From: Nymphaea colorata
Lineage: Eukaryota; Streptophyta; Magnoliopsida; Nymphaeales; Nymphaeaceae
Reading direction: 5' to 3'
DNA: 24,888 nt
Assembly: GCF_008831285.2 (NCBI RefSeq)
Contig: NW_022205000.1
Coordinates: forward strand, 1 to 24,888
Shown: piece by piece, positions 10,345-19,494 of the stretch
Layout of the letters: the number at the start of each line of letters is the position of its first letter
Position numbering within the stretch: the first letter of the stretch is position 1
The notes under the pieces: model-generated
Told to the model about the DNA's origin: nothing
The model's database searches: none
The model's input: only the letters and a program-made list of their open reading frames with translations
Made by a program: the position numbers and the translations under genes

Positions 10345-10790
10345 CCAACCTAGCATTCGATATTAGTTCGGATATCAGCTCTCACGGTTCGGATTCGGAT
10401 ATCAGGTTATAGTTCGGACTCAGATATACCTGTTAAGATAGTTAGTATCCGATCAGATATTTACTTAAAACTGAATCCAAATCCGACTCGATCAGATGTT
10501 ATTTCTTAAATATGAATCCGATCTGATTTCTCAATCGGATGTCAAATTATTTACCATATATGATTTTTTAGAAGCAATTCGGATCGGATATCCGATCCAA
10601 ATCTGATCCATTGACATCCCTAACCATTGCATCCCCAAGAAAATAAATCCAAGTAAATATCCTCATCATATATTTGGATGCGAGATATGCCTTAGGTTAG
10701 AATGGAACTTATGTATATAGGTTTTCAGTTCCGTGTGGCTGACCACTATCATCGACCTTTTGAGCAAAGGAGCACCAAGTCCATCTTAAT

Positions 10791-11090
10791 TAGTAAAGCC
10801 AGTTTTTGAATCGAGTCCACAATGCTGCCAGTTTGGTAAACCGGCCAATCCAATAATCTAAACGATCTACATGCAAATCAGCAAAAAGAAAAAATTTATA
10901 AATTCTATTTTTCTTTCAGAATAATATAAAAATTGATTAAGAATAAAGAAAAAAGTGCTTTTATAACTAGTAAGAAATGCATAACAAAACAACACGTCAA
11001 GTCGACCACCTTCGATCTCTTTCATCAACCATTAATTTCCTGTCCGATTATTGAATCAATGTACACTCAACACAGCAAGCCATCATGGTT
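10791..11090 (-). repeat. dispersed repeat family C, copy 2 (longest)
   Basis: Read on the minus strand, the part from 11090 to 11014 matches 24758-24832, with the exact word AATCGGACAGGAAATTAATG shared. The part from 11010 to 10791 matches 1817-2022. The three copies overlap to define one repeat of at least 300 bp, present here in its fullest form. It encodes no protein and its superfamily is unknown. Confidence 0.65.
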
Positions 11091-11149
11091 AGATTTCAAT
11101 GACTTTTGAAACGAGTGGATGAAACGAGTGAAAATGATCAAACAATAAC

Positions 11150-11480
11150 TAATTAAAAAAGACAATAGAAGAAGAGGAAGGAGAAAAAGAAAGAAGAAGA
11201 GAAAAAAAAAACAGCAACTATTTTTTTTTTAAAAAAAAGGAAGAACACAAACATTTAAAAAATGGCGAATGGAAGAACAATAAGGGGGAGGAGAAGAAGA
11301 AGAAAGAGGAGCTAACATGAACTGACTTTTTAAAAGAGGAGAAGAATGAGAAAAAGAGAATATAACAGGAGAGGACAAGGAGACAAATAAACTGCAAAGA
11401 TTTTTCCTGAGGAAAATACATTTGCAAAAAAACACCCAAGAAAAACTTTGCTTTAAAAAAACTGAGAATGATATTCGCGG
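11150..11480. repeat. purine-rich low-complexity tract
   Basis: The plus strand is dominated by GAAGAAG, GGAGGAG and A-runs, interrupted by a T-run at about 11220-11231. The Phe/Ser-rich minus-strand frames here (91 and 68 codons) are artefacts of this composition. Confidence 0.85.
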
Positions 11481-12060
11481 CTGGGAGAAACATAACCAGT
11501 TGAATGACCTAGTCTATGTTCTGTATAATATGCAATTGCAACAAAGATAACAAACTAATATACACCTACTTGTTAAGTTGACCAACTAACATACACTTGC
11601 TTCATAATATATATTGAAAAATTTTCACTTATTTAGACAATTAGTAAAAGCTTCAACAGGAGAGCATAGAAAGCAGTTGATCCTGTCAACTTGAAGCACT
11701 TCGATGTACTAGATTCACAAGTTGAAGAAGAACCTACCAATTAGGCTAGTTCTATATAGTATTGCATATTTAGGTGTGGAAATCCTTTCCCACCTAACCA
11801 AAGGAAAAAAACAAGAAATTCTCGAGTCAATGGTATTGACTTGAAGTTGCAAAAAAACACAAAGGGCCTTTTTTGCTGGATAGAAGAATGGGAACAAAAT
11901 TCCAAATGCTTCCAAACACTACCATGGACAAAGTTCCACTGTAGAAACTTTTTGGTAAGGATGGAGTCGTCCTCTTTTTGAATTTGAGTGCCATGGGTAG
12001 CTTATAAGAACAAAGATTGTGGTAGGATTTTTTGTTTCTGCGATTGTTGGTCAAGGTTAG
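11481..12060. other. gene-free stretch, nothing recognised
   Basis: Two overlapping minus-strand frames (66 and 75 codons, 11715-12054) show no motifs and no exon borders. No repeat was identified. Confidence 0.4.
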
Positions 12061-12190
12061 GGGTGGAGATAAAAATTTTTCAATGGAAAGATTGAATTAA
12101 AGTTTCTAAATTTTGACTGGGGCCAAAATATCATTTTTCAAAATTTTTATATACAATAAGTAAAATGTTTTAAAATTTACATGCATTTAA
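12061..12190. repeat. TE-derived AT-rich repeat, related to 14455-14540
   Basis: The order of words (AGTTTC, AAATTTTGAC, GGGCCAAAATATC, TTTTTATATA, AAAATTTACAT) parallels 14475-14550 with substitutions. Such sequence is common inside degraded plant transposons. The class is not determined. Confidence 0.35.
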
Positions 12191-12274
12191 AAAAAATTGA
12201 AGTGGTCGGATTACCATCACGTCACCCAAAGAATATTATTTTAGTTGGTTTCTAAATATTATCAATATTATAAA

Positions 12275-12303
12275 AATCCGGTTTTGACATACCAAACCGG
12301 ATT
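12275..12303. repeat. perfect 10-bp stem hairpin
   Basis: AATCCGGTTT at 12275-12284 is the exact reverse complement of AAACCGGATT at 12294-12303, with a 9-base loop. It is not followed by a T-run, and no gene ends here. It may be a remnant of a small fold-back element. Confidence 0.7.
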
Positions 12304-12802
12304 GCTTAATTGTTAGACTTTGAACCTTACTCAATGTAGTGGTTCCAAACCGAACCCTCGCGAGGTTAAGACAGCCATCGATTGGTTAGTTATTTAACGA
12401 TGTCATTCAAATTCATTTGAAAAGTAATTAGATCTTATGATGAATGCAGATTTTTATATCTATTTAACATATGCCTATGGAGACCATGTGGAACTGTGAT
12501 GAGATGGGGACCTCTCTTGGACCTACCAATTACTCTCAAATATAAAATTATCTGATATTTATTTCCTCCCTTTGGAAGCCCTGAGAGGACAACAAACGCA
12601 TTCAGTATTCAGGACGGTATTTGTACATAACCAATAAGATGGAGTGCTTTCGGTAAATGAACTAGCCTTCCGAGCGGCAAAGCACGAGTCCAATTGGAAT
12701 TTTTCTTTTTCGCACCAGTTGGAAAAGGTTAGCATCGTGATAATGGAGGGCCACAATTACAAATGAGTCGTCGATGGGTCCAATTCAATTAATAAAAGTT
12801 TT
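12304..12802. other. gene-free stretch, nothing recognised
   Basis: Only short frames occur (65 codons minus, 12559-12756). The word GCATCGTGATA appears at about 12733 and again at 12803, directly at the edge of the next element. No gene is supported. Confidence 0.4.
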
Positions 12803-13205
12803 GCATCGTGATATCCGACCGATCCGATTCGAACAAATCGGATATGGATAAAAATTTAATATCCTATCAAGAAATCGGATAGGATTCAGATTTAGTAAAT
12901 GGCATCCGATCGGATTCAGATTCGAATATACATAAATATCGGATCAGATTCAGATACGGATTCGTATCGGATTCTTTTGTAGACAAATATCTTGTATCTA
13001 TGCTTGAAAAATGGCAAAATCCGGTTCAAAATTCGGATTCGGACATAAATATAAAAATTGGATTTGGATTGTAAAATTGGATTTTGTATTCGGATTCGGA
13101 TATGACTTTGCTTTATTCGAATTCGAATCTGAATATATGAATATCTAAAAAAGCAGATATAATAAAAGATGCATCCAATCCGAATCTGAGCCGTTGACAT
13201 CCTTA
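12803..13205. mobile_element. hAT-like GGATTCGGAT-rich element, about 400 bp
   Basis: The right end reads CCGTTGACATCCTTA, the complement of the family end TAAGGATGTCAA. The body is packed with GGATTCGGAT, CCGATCCGATTC and AAATCGGAT words. The left end has decayed and begins near ATATCCGACCGATCCG. The 94-codon Arg/Ile-rich minus-strand frame (12916-13200) is a by-product of the repeat words. Confidence 0.55.
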
Positions 13206-13360
13206 AATGCCACCAGAAGGTGGCTCAGCCGGCACTCATAGGACAAACCACGTAGCTCACATTTATGTTGTTATTTTCGGCGGAATCAATTCATAAAAGG
13301 AAGGAATTTATCATGCATTGTCAGCATTGGTGGCCAATGCTCACCTGATCGTCTTATCCA

Positions 13361-13424
13361 CAATTATTGTTATTATTATATTATTTAATAATTATAATAA
13401 TAATAGTAGTATTATTATTATATT
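13361..13424. repeat. ATT/TAA-rich self-complementary microsatellite
   Basis: ATTATTGTTATTATTATATT is followed by AATTATAATAATAATAG, so the two halves can pair around TATTTAAT. A second ATTATTATTA run follows. This is simple-sequence DNA. Confidence 0.85.
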
Positions 13425-13650
13425 GTAAGGCCTCCTTTCATAGTGTAGGTTGGCAGTTTCATCGATGACTATTCAACTATTCTGCATAGTAGTTGCAAAC
13501 ATTTTCATGACTGACGAGAACCACCACTTACATATTGGTTGTGAGAGATGACAACCAATTAAATATAATCATAAAAAACACATCTTTTTATTTTTGAAAA
13601 AACAGTGATAAAACACGAAAAATAAGTCTGCTGAATAAAACAGAAAAATG

Positions 13651-13669
13651 ATATATATATATATATATC
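13651..13669. repeat. (AT)n microsatellite
   Basis: About nine AT dinucleotides lie immediately to the left of the 146-bp tandem duplication. Confidence 0.9.
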
Positions 13670-13674
13670 TTAAG

Positions 13675-13966
13675 CAGCTGGCTATAGCCATGACTACCGT
13701 TTACGTATCTCCAAAATTCAAAAACTAAGATAAAAACAGAATTTTGTTGGCATTTGCATGGATCCAGCATCTATTCTATGGAAGTTTAACAGTTCAACCA
13801 AGTTGTTTGTTATGCATAAGCAGCTGGTTATAGCCATGACTACCGTTTACGTATCTCCAAAATTAAAAAACTAAGATAAAAACAGAATTTTGTTGGCATT
13901 TGCATGGATCCAGCGTCTATTCTATGGAGGTTTAACAGTTCAACCAAGTTGTTTGTTATGCATAGT
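13675..13966. repeat. 146-bp tandem duplication
   Basis: 13675-13820 and 13821-13966 are two copies in tandem that differ at only about four positions, for example GGCTATAG against GGTTATAG and CCAGCATC against CCAGCGTC. The high identity marks a recent event. The unit begins CAGCTGG and ends near TATGCATAAG. No reading frame is conserved across the copies. Confidence 0.95.
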
Positions 13967-14454
13967 ACCTAGTTTAGAAATGGTTTCTCGGTTATGCTGG
14001 AACTTTTGAATTCATGAAAGAACTTCGGGATTAATTTGAGGCAAGTAATGCATCCTGTTCCTGCTTGATCAAGACCAAGAAACAAACATTCAGCAGTCGA
14101 CGGCAGAATCACCACCAAATTTCTCAGAACAAAAGTGAAAGAAATGCTCTCTGTCATTTGATTGTGTTACCTTGTTAGTCAAAAGCAGAATTTATGTCAG
14201 GCCTCTACATTTCTTAAGCAAAATCAATCTGTGCAATAGAGAAAGATCAGCAGAGCTGCAATTAATGCTGATATACACGGTGATGTTTGCCAAGAATTGG
14301 CTCAACCCTTCAAAAGCACACAAAAGGAAGCAAACCAAAACACACAGGTACATGTTAGCAGTTAAACTGCACAAAAAAAGAGCTTAATTTATGAAATTTC
14401 GACCTAAGATCAACATTACTTGCACAAGCATATCAGTGCTCTATATGTTAGAAT

Positions 14455-14640
14455 GTGTGTGTCAGAACCGAACTATAGTTTCAAAATTCAATAGAGACCA
14501 AAATTTCAATTTTTTATATATGTTAAACTAAAATTTATGAAATTTACATATCAGTGTTTGAATTTTTTAAATTTTTTAGGGTGGGGGGCCAAGGCCCTGC
14601 CAGCGCCGTGCATTTGTCCCTGGTGTGTATTGTAACTGAT
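14455..14640. repeat. TE-derived repeat with GGGGGGCCAAGGCCCTGCC
   Basis: AT-rich sequence like 12061-12190 leads into GGGTGGGGGGCCAAGGCCCT and GCCAGCGCCGTG. This junction of AT-rich DNA and a GGCC-rich word is a familiar signature of degraded plant transposons ending in CTGGCTCCGCCACT. Boundaries are not resolved. Confidence 0.35.
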
Positions 14641-15330
14641 GGATCTGTGTAAAGTACTACTAGGAATTTTGGCTTGATAAATAATATCTTATTAGGTGAT
14701 GTCGAATTTTAATAGTCAGGGGTGCAATATCTCAAAGCATTAACATTGCTTAATGATTTACCTGGTAATATAAAGGCAAAAGCCAAAAATCAACAATAAA
14801 AATCATAGAAACAAAAGAACATGAACTTAATGAGCTTTCTTTGGCAATGTGTCGTGACATATTCTATTGATGTTTTAGTCAATTAAATGGATTTCACTTT
14901 TATCAAAGTGCTTCCTAAATGTTTTTTGTCACATTCAGGCCTGTACATGAGTATAAAAATTCAATCATGCACTTACTATGTTGCACATACATTTCTGATG
15001 CTCGTATCTTCTTCAGGCGAGTAATCAAACCTGGTGATTGGTCATACATATAGCTGATAATAAATCACTGATCGAGTTGATGTGACGATCATGTACAGAT
15101 TCTAGTATCTGGATCACTATGTTACTGGAATGACAAGAATCCAGCATGCATAAGTTAAAGCACACAAATAAGCAATTATTTCACATAACACAGTAAAAAT
15201 TATCACAGTCATATATACCTGTGGAAGCTAAGATGATGCAAGCCAACAACCACCAACATCTAGCTCAAAAAAAAAAACAAATATCATTTAAATGCTTTCA
15301 GCTCTAGGAACAAAGCCTGAAGTAGCGGTC
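14641..15330. other. gene-free stretch, nothing recognised
   Basis: The sequence is AT-rich with no motif-bearing frame, splice structure or repeat. Confidence 0.45.
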
Positions 15331-15488
15331 GACTGCAAAACACAACAGTATATTAATGTTGTATGTATCTGCAATAATATTTCGGGCAGATTCATGGAAT
15401 GTTATAACATAATATTACATAAATCTGCACAATATTTGCTTCAGATATATGGAATTGTTACATACTGTTATTGTTGCCAAACGCACCC
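15331..15488. mobile_element. decayed fold-back MITE ending GGGTGCGTTTGGCAAC
   Basis: The right end, reversed, reads GGGTGCGTTTGGCAACAA, a widespread plant MITE terminus. The two halves are imperfect inverted copies: words ACAGTAT, TATCTG, GCAATAATATT and GCAGATT on the left pair with counterparts on the right. The centre is near ATGTTATAACAT (about 15400). The left terminus has diverged (GACTGCAAAACAC). It is non-coding. Confidence 0.5.
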
Positions 15489-15580
15489 AAGATCGAGATA
15501 AGACATAAGTATATGCAGAGACAACCCAGCTCTGTTGGTGATGAAAAAGCCCCGTCAGAGGTAAGGGTTTTCTTGTAGTG
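15489..15580 (+). mobile_element. CACTA transposon right end
   Basis: TTTTCTTGTAGTG at 15568-15580 is the complement of CACTACAAGAAAA, the defining terminal inverted repeat of plant CACTA (En/Spm) elements. Just inside it lies a subterminal-like word, CCCCGTCAGAGGTAAGGG. By orientation the element should lie to the left of 15580. No CACTACAAG partner and no transposase were found, so it is a truncated or lone end. The left border given here is arbitrary. The 80-codon minus-strand frame at 15458-15700 crosses this end and is not a gene. Confidence 0.7.
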
Positions 15581-15822
15581 GCAGCTATCACCGTCTCTGG
15601 TATCTTTGGCCGAGTAAAGGCTGCTCAAGCCATTATAGTTCCAAGAAAATGACCAAATAAGATTATTTTGAGTGCTAAACAAAATCAAGTCTGAAAGCAT
15701 GGGAAATAAAATGAAAAAATAACTTGTGAAAGTCCAACAAAGAGAACTTAGAATTTGTCATTGAATCGATATGGTCAATAATAGCCGAAAGGTCATATAG
15801 AGCCAATTCCTCCCAAATTAGG

Positions 15823-16040
15823 GTTGTCAATATATCTGATTTTAATTGGATATCCTACCAAGCCAGTTCAAAAAATATCGCATATGGAAAAAATTAATAT
15901 CCGATTAAGAAATCGGGTCAGATTCGGATTTAAGAAATGATACCTGACTAGATTGAGGTTCAGATTTGGTTGTACATATATATCCCATTGGATTCAGATT
16001 CAAATTCAGATTCAGATCAGAATTGGATTTATTTTTAAAT
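15823..16040. mobile_element. hAT-like GATTCAGAT element, left part only
   Basis: It opens TAGGGTTGTCAATATATCTG and then follows the order of 6187-6420: AAATCGGGTCAGATTC, then GATTCAGATTC words. It stops without a right terminus and abuts dispersed repeat copy B at about 16055, so it was truncated. Confidence 0.55.
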
Positions 16041-16054
16041 TAAAACCTTGTATT

Positions 16055-16344
16055 CAAAATTAAAACTAAGAAGTGAATCATTAACACTTGCTCATGCCGT
16101 CTCACTACACAGGCACCTCACACCACTTCAGCACACACTTGATCCACTTATAGGGCTATATAGGAGCCGAGTCAAAATTAAGCTCTTCAGCTTGGCTCAA
16201 GCTCTAGTTAGCTATACAAGGTCAGCTTGAACTCGATTCGACAGACAAGCCACAGCTCGAGCATGACTCTTTTAAGCTCGCTTACCAACTCCCCATTTGA
16301 CCTGATTTCTTTCTTTGATTTTAAGTTTAAAAATTTCAAAAGAA
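16055..16344 (+). repeat. dispersed direct repeat, copy B with truncated hAT MITE
   Basis: This is the second copy of 5669-5956. It keeps the intact left flank TCCACTTA just before the MITE end at 16151 (TAGGGCTATATAGGAGCCGA). The MITE is cut after about 195 bp, where the LRR pseudogene begins at about 16345, so its right half is missing here. Confidence 0.85.
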
Positions 16345-17185
16345 CACCTAGCTCATCGTCCTTAACCTCAGCCGGAACCAGTTGCGTAGCTACATTGTGG
16401 CTGGTGTGAAATCTTAAATATATAAGGACCCCACCAGATTTGAGTTTATATAAACAAGTGCCCTCCAGCCCATTTTTCTGGCTCCGCCACTGGCCGGAAC
16501 CAGATAACCAGGCAGCTGCCATCGGAGATCAGCCACCGGGGAGCCAAGGCGACTAAGGTGGATTTGAGCTTCAACAACGTATCCAGCGAGATTCCCACGT
16601 CACCAGGGGAGCTAAAGGGCTTGGAAATGTTGTCCTCAGCAACACATCAATGGCAGACTTCCCCTGTTCCTGGGACGAATGCAGGGTCTGCAGGACCTCC
16701 ACTTGGGGGGGAAACCTCCCGGAGGGACCCTTCCAGATGTCTGGACCCAGATGACGGGTTGGTCGGCCCCGACTTGGCCTACGCTGGCCTCGTCGCACCA
16801 TTCCGCTTCCATGCCTCCTACGCAACCTGACCTACCTGTCGCTAGACCACAACGGCTCACGGGGCCATACCATCTGGCTCGGTGGCTCCCCTTCATTCAA
16901 CCTTGACCTCAGCTACAACCAGCTAGCGGCAGGTAGCATTCCGAAAGGAGGTAGTGATGGTTGGCCCCAAGCTCAGCTCACCGGAAACGATGGCCTGTGT
17001 CTCGGCTCGGAGATGTCGGCACCGGCTTGGTCAGGGTGGAAGCCGATGGGTGCATCTCTGCTAACCTCGCTGAGTCATTGTCGTGATGGCTCGGCGGTGA
17101 GCTCGAGTGGTCGAGTCTCGGATCGGATTCTTGGTACCCATGGCTCTGGCCCTGCTGCTGCTGTCTGCTTACCTCCTACATATGA
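16345..17185 (+). pseudogene. LRR receptor (RLK/RLP-type) pseudogene fragment
   Basis: Several frames together give plant extracellular LRR units: LIVLNLSRNQ, then (after the insertion at 16382-16492) ITRQLPSEI, VDLSFNNVSSEIPTS and GELKGLEML. Further units are MQGLQDLHLGG with TLPDVWTQM at about 16677, LLRNLTYLSLDHN at about 16817, LDLSYNQLAAGSIPK at about 16900 and LTGNDGLCLGSEM at about 16977. The GN-GLC word is typical of the cap after the last LRR in these receptors. A Leu/Ala-rich stretch (MALALLLLSAYLL, about 17140) could be a relic of the membrane segment. Frame changes near 16620-16680 and 16800 show it is broken, and no kinase follows. It is much more GC-rich than its surroundings. 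Confidence 0.8.
16382..16492. mobile_element. 111-bp insertion with 11-bp target-site duplication
   Basis: GCCGGAACCAG occurs at 16371-16381 and again at 16493-16503, exactly flanking this insert. Skipping the insert and one copy joins NLSRNQ to ITRQLPSEI in the same frame and restores the LRR consensus. The right end, reversed, is CAGTGGCGGAGCCAGAAA, a common plant repeat end; the left end TTGCGTAGCTACATT is a diverged match. A 9-11 bp duplication suggests a Mutator-like element, but the superfamily is inference. Confidence 0.75.
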
Positions 17186-18808
17186 CACAGTGTTCTTTTC
17201 CACTGCTTTTTTATTATTATCCTTTTCTCTAGCGTAAAAGGAACATTACAAATTACTTTTCGCGTTTGAGTATACAAGAGGAACATGCTTCATCTTCAGT
17301 TCAGTAATTAGACACAATTTGAGATTGGGTTTTCGCTTCTTTTGAGTTTATATAAATCTAAAGAGATTCTACATATAGATATAAAGGGAGAGATTATATA
17401 TATATATATATATATGTTTCCACCGGCTCAGCCTTACCAACCTCTTGATCCTAGAATGCAGTCCCAAACTGAAACTCAACCAGTCACACAGGCAAACATA
17501 AGGTGCAGTGCACATGCAAATGGAAGCAAGAAGTCCATAGGAAATACTGAAAAAGTTTCTTTAGAACTGTTTGTTTCACAATTTTAATGAAGACTGGAAA
17601 ATATAATGTCATTTAAGGCTACTTCTCCAAGTTAATATAAAAATAATCAACTATGAAACTGTTCCTTTACAAATTACAACTTTTCAATGAAATAAGTCTT
17701 GTTTATAGGGAAATATTGACTTGTTATATAAAATATGACATCCTTTTAAAGTGCCCGTCCCACAATTAAGGAACTGAGTTTCAGAAGTACCTAGGACTAA
17801 TGAAAGGTTATGGAAGACTGATTTTTTTTTATCCTATCTCTACTGAGGAACTTCAAGACTGATGACCTTAAAAAAATTCACTCTCGGTGGATCCTCGCAA
17901 TGCAATGTGGTTGGACCCTCATGTTGGTCTGAATGAATCAGCCTTTTAGAGGAGGGTGAGTCAGGGCCTACTACTAAAGAGCATAGCAAGTTACAAGTCT
18001 CAGTAGGACATGTATTTTTATTACTATAGGTTAGGTGAGGTTACCATTATCCTTTTTTTGGTGACAAATCTTATGTCCCTAATAAAGGGAATCTGTCATT
18101 TTTTCAAGGTTTCAAGACCAAAAAGGCATGGAAGCACATGAGATGTAGCTCCAGTTCCTTCAGAAAAGGTAAGATCTTTGGTGCAAAAAGAATGGACAAA
18201 TGAGATAACAAAGAAAAATAAACGGCTCCAATTCCTATCTCAGTTTATTTGAAATATACCACATATATAATCATCATTCACATTATCGATTGACAAGAAT
18301 TTTCAGGGTTTTTCAAATAGATGAATTTCTTTGTACAACGAAGGGTGTTGAAAAGATTGAAACGTTGTTTGATGTAATAAAATGATTGACAAACACCTGC
18401 TTCATTAATTGAAGAAAAAGGTTAAAATCTTGAGCAATTTCTATGAAAAAAATGAAAAAAATCACACTTTGTACATACACTCTCCCTGGGCCTTTTTTTC
18501 ATTAATATTGATACTTATAAAATAGACGAAAATATCGAAGAAATTGTCAAAAAGATGTGGCCCACAAAAATCTTTCTATTCAGGTATTTTCTTCTTATTA
18601 GGGTAAAATTGTCTTTTTCATACTTAAAAACAGTGGGGCATGTGCCTGTAGGTAATTGTATAAATAAAAATGGTTACTTGTAACTTTTCAGAAGAAAAAT
18701 GCATCAAACCTAATCAGTCTCATTAATTATTTTTCCGGTCTAATTTGTCTAGCAACATATATATATGTGTGTGTGTGTAAAGTGGTGCATGGATTGATGA
18801 GTTTGATT
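17186..18808. other. gene-free stretch with microsatellites
   Basis: An (AT)n run lies at about 17396-17415 and an (AT)n(GT)n run at about 18757-18779. The plus-strand frame from 17416 (FPPAQPYQPLDPRMQSQTET and on to 17587) has a Pro/Gln-rich composition that looks mildly coding, but no exon borders or family were recognised. The rest is AT-rich with no structure seen. Confidence 0.4.
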
Positions 18809-19337
18809 CAATGACGGTAGGAAGGTATTCATACTCCACCCCATATACTGCATTATTCGTTCATTACAAAAGAATCTCATCTTATGCTGATGTACCATCT
18901 GGGGTTCTTCTCAATGACAAACTGTCATTTATTACAGCATCATACTACTAATGGCATCAGCTTGGTTTTGAATTGAAATAACATTGTTGTATTCAATGAC
19001 GTGGATATCAAAAGAAAAAACATAGAGTAGAAAGAAAACCCAACTCCTAGGTTGCACCACTAATCATTTGTTTGTTGGCAACTTCTTCCTAAATATGCTC
19101 AAGTGTTATTCCGTACACTAAGGCATGATCATGTTTGCAGTACAATAACTAGAACTATGTACAAGACAATCTTGGGCATCTAAGCCTTTTGTTACGAGAA
19201 ACATTACTAAAAATAAATTGATATTCAAAAACTTTTCAGATCGTCCTCTAGAGGTTCTTTTATAAGGTGAGATTCTTTATACATAACAAATGATGCAGTA
19301 TACAAGGTGGAGTATGAATACCTTCCTCCCGTCATTG
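18809..19337. mobile_element. 529-bp MITE with 77-bp inverted repeats
   Basis: 18809-18885 pairs with the reverse complement of 19262-19337 at roughly 80% identity. Shared words are CAATGACGG, GGAAGGTATTCATACTCCACC, TATACTGCAT and AGAATCTCA. The interior shows no coding capacity. I could not define a target-site duplication, so the superfamily is open. It lies just downstream of coding exon 3 of the minus-strand gene and so probably within its next intron. Confidence 0.75.
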
Positions 19338-19417
19338 TATGTATACAAGAAAATCTCTTGTCGAGTGAACCAAATTGACTTCAGATTCTGATTCTTTTGA
19401 GCAACTTCTCTACATAC

Positions 19418-19494
19418 CTTCAACTCTTGCAACCATTCCACAGAAAATAGACAGCCCTCGCCACCATCATCTCTAATTAGCATGGTACGACAAT
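19418..19494 (-). CDS. unidentified minus-strand gene, exon 3 (second coding exon)
   Basis: On the minus strand CTGTTGACAG is an acceptor and GAAG followed by GTATGTAG is a near-consensus donor. The 77-nt exon adds 2 nt to the split codon left by the previous exon, then encodes CRTMLIRDDGGEGC and LFSVEWLQELK without a stop. The phase (1 then 2 nt) agrees with exon 2, giving KDLN-D-CRTM across the junction. Beyond the donor the frame runs into the MITE at 18809-19337 and is no longer meaningful. I do not recognise the family. Later exons were sought down to 15 kb and not found; they may be small, outside the region I could read, or lost. Confidence 0.45.

Larger units (their letters stand above)
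7411..10622. mobile_element. non-autonomous hAT-like transposon carrying a gene fragment
   Basis: The first 35 bases from 7411 match the reverse complement of the 35 bases ending at 10622 at 33 positions, both starting TAGGGATGTCAATGGATC. The flanking 8-mers are GCCCTTGC and ACCATTGC (6 of 8 match), consistent with a decayed 8-bp hAT target duplication. Ends beginning TAGGGATG resemble those of Ac/Ds-type hAT elements. The subterminal regions (7411-7760 and about 10345-10622) are full of GGATCGGAT and TCCGAATC words. No transposase is visible, so the element is non-autonomous. Inside lie an ARM-repeat gene fragment (7867-8345), undefined sequence (8346-8970) and an AT-rich core (8971-10344). 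The alternative is two separate truncated elements facing each other. Confidence 0.6.

Noticed and set aside
11218-11493. 91-codon and 68-codon Phe/Ser-rich minus-strand frames
   Set aside because: They are produced by a purine-rich low-complexity tract on the plus strand.
12916-13200. 94-codon minus-strand frame rich in Arg and Ile
   Set aside because: It is the translation of GGATTCGGAT-type repeat words of a transposon, not a gene.
6187-13205. A 7-kb element bounded by TAAGGATGTCAA at 6187 and its complement at 13205
   Set aside because: Flanking 8-mers (CTTCAACC and AATGCCAC) do not match, and each end is better explained by a local shorter family member.
13969-14157. Minus-strand 62-codon frame (LRNLVVILPSTAECLFLGLDQ and onward) as a possible exon
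   Set aside because: It looks mildly coding, with a pyrimidine tract upstream, but there is no donor at the end of the plausible part, no partner exon with matching phase, and no family match I know.
15285-15337. Apparent terminal exon on the minus strand after GTGTTTTGCAG
   Set aside because: The acceptor-like sequence is the decayed left end of the fold-back MITE at 15331-15488, which explains it without a gene.
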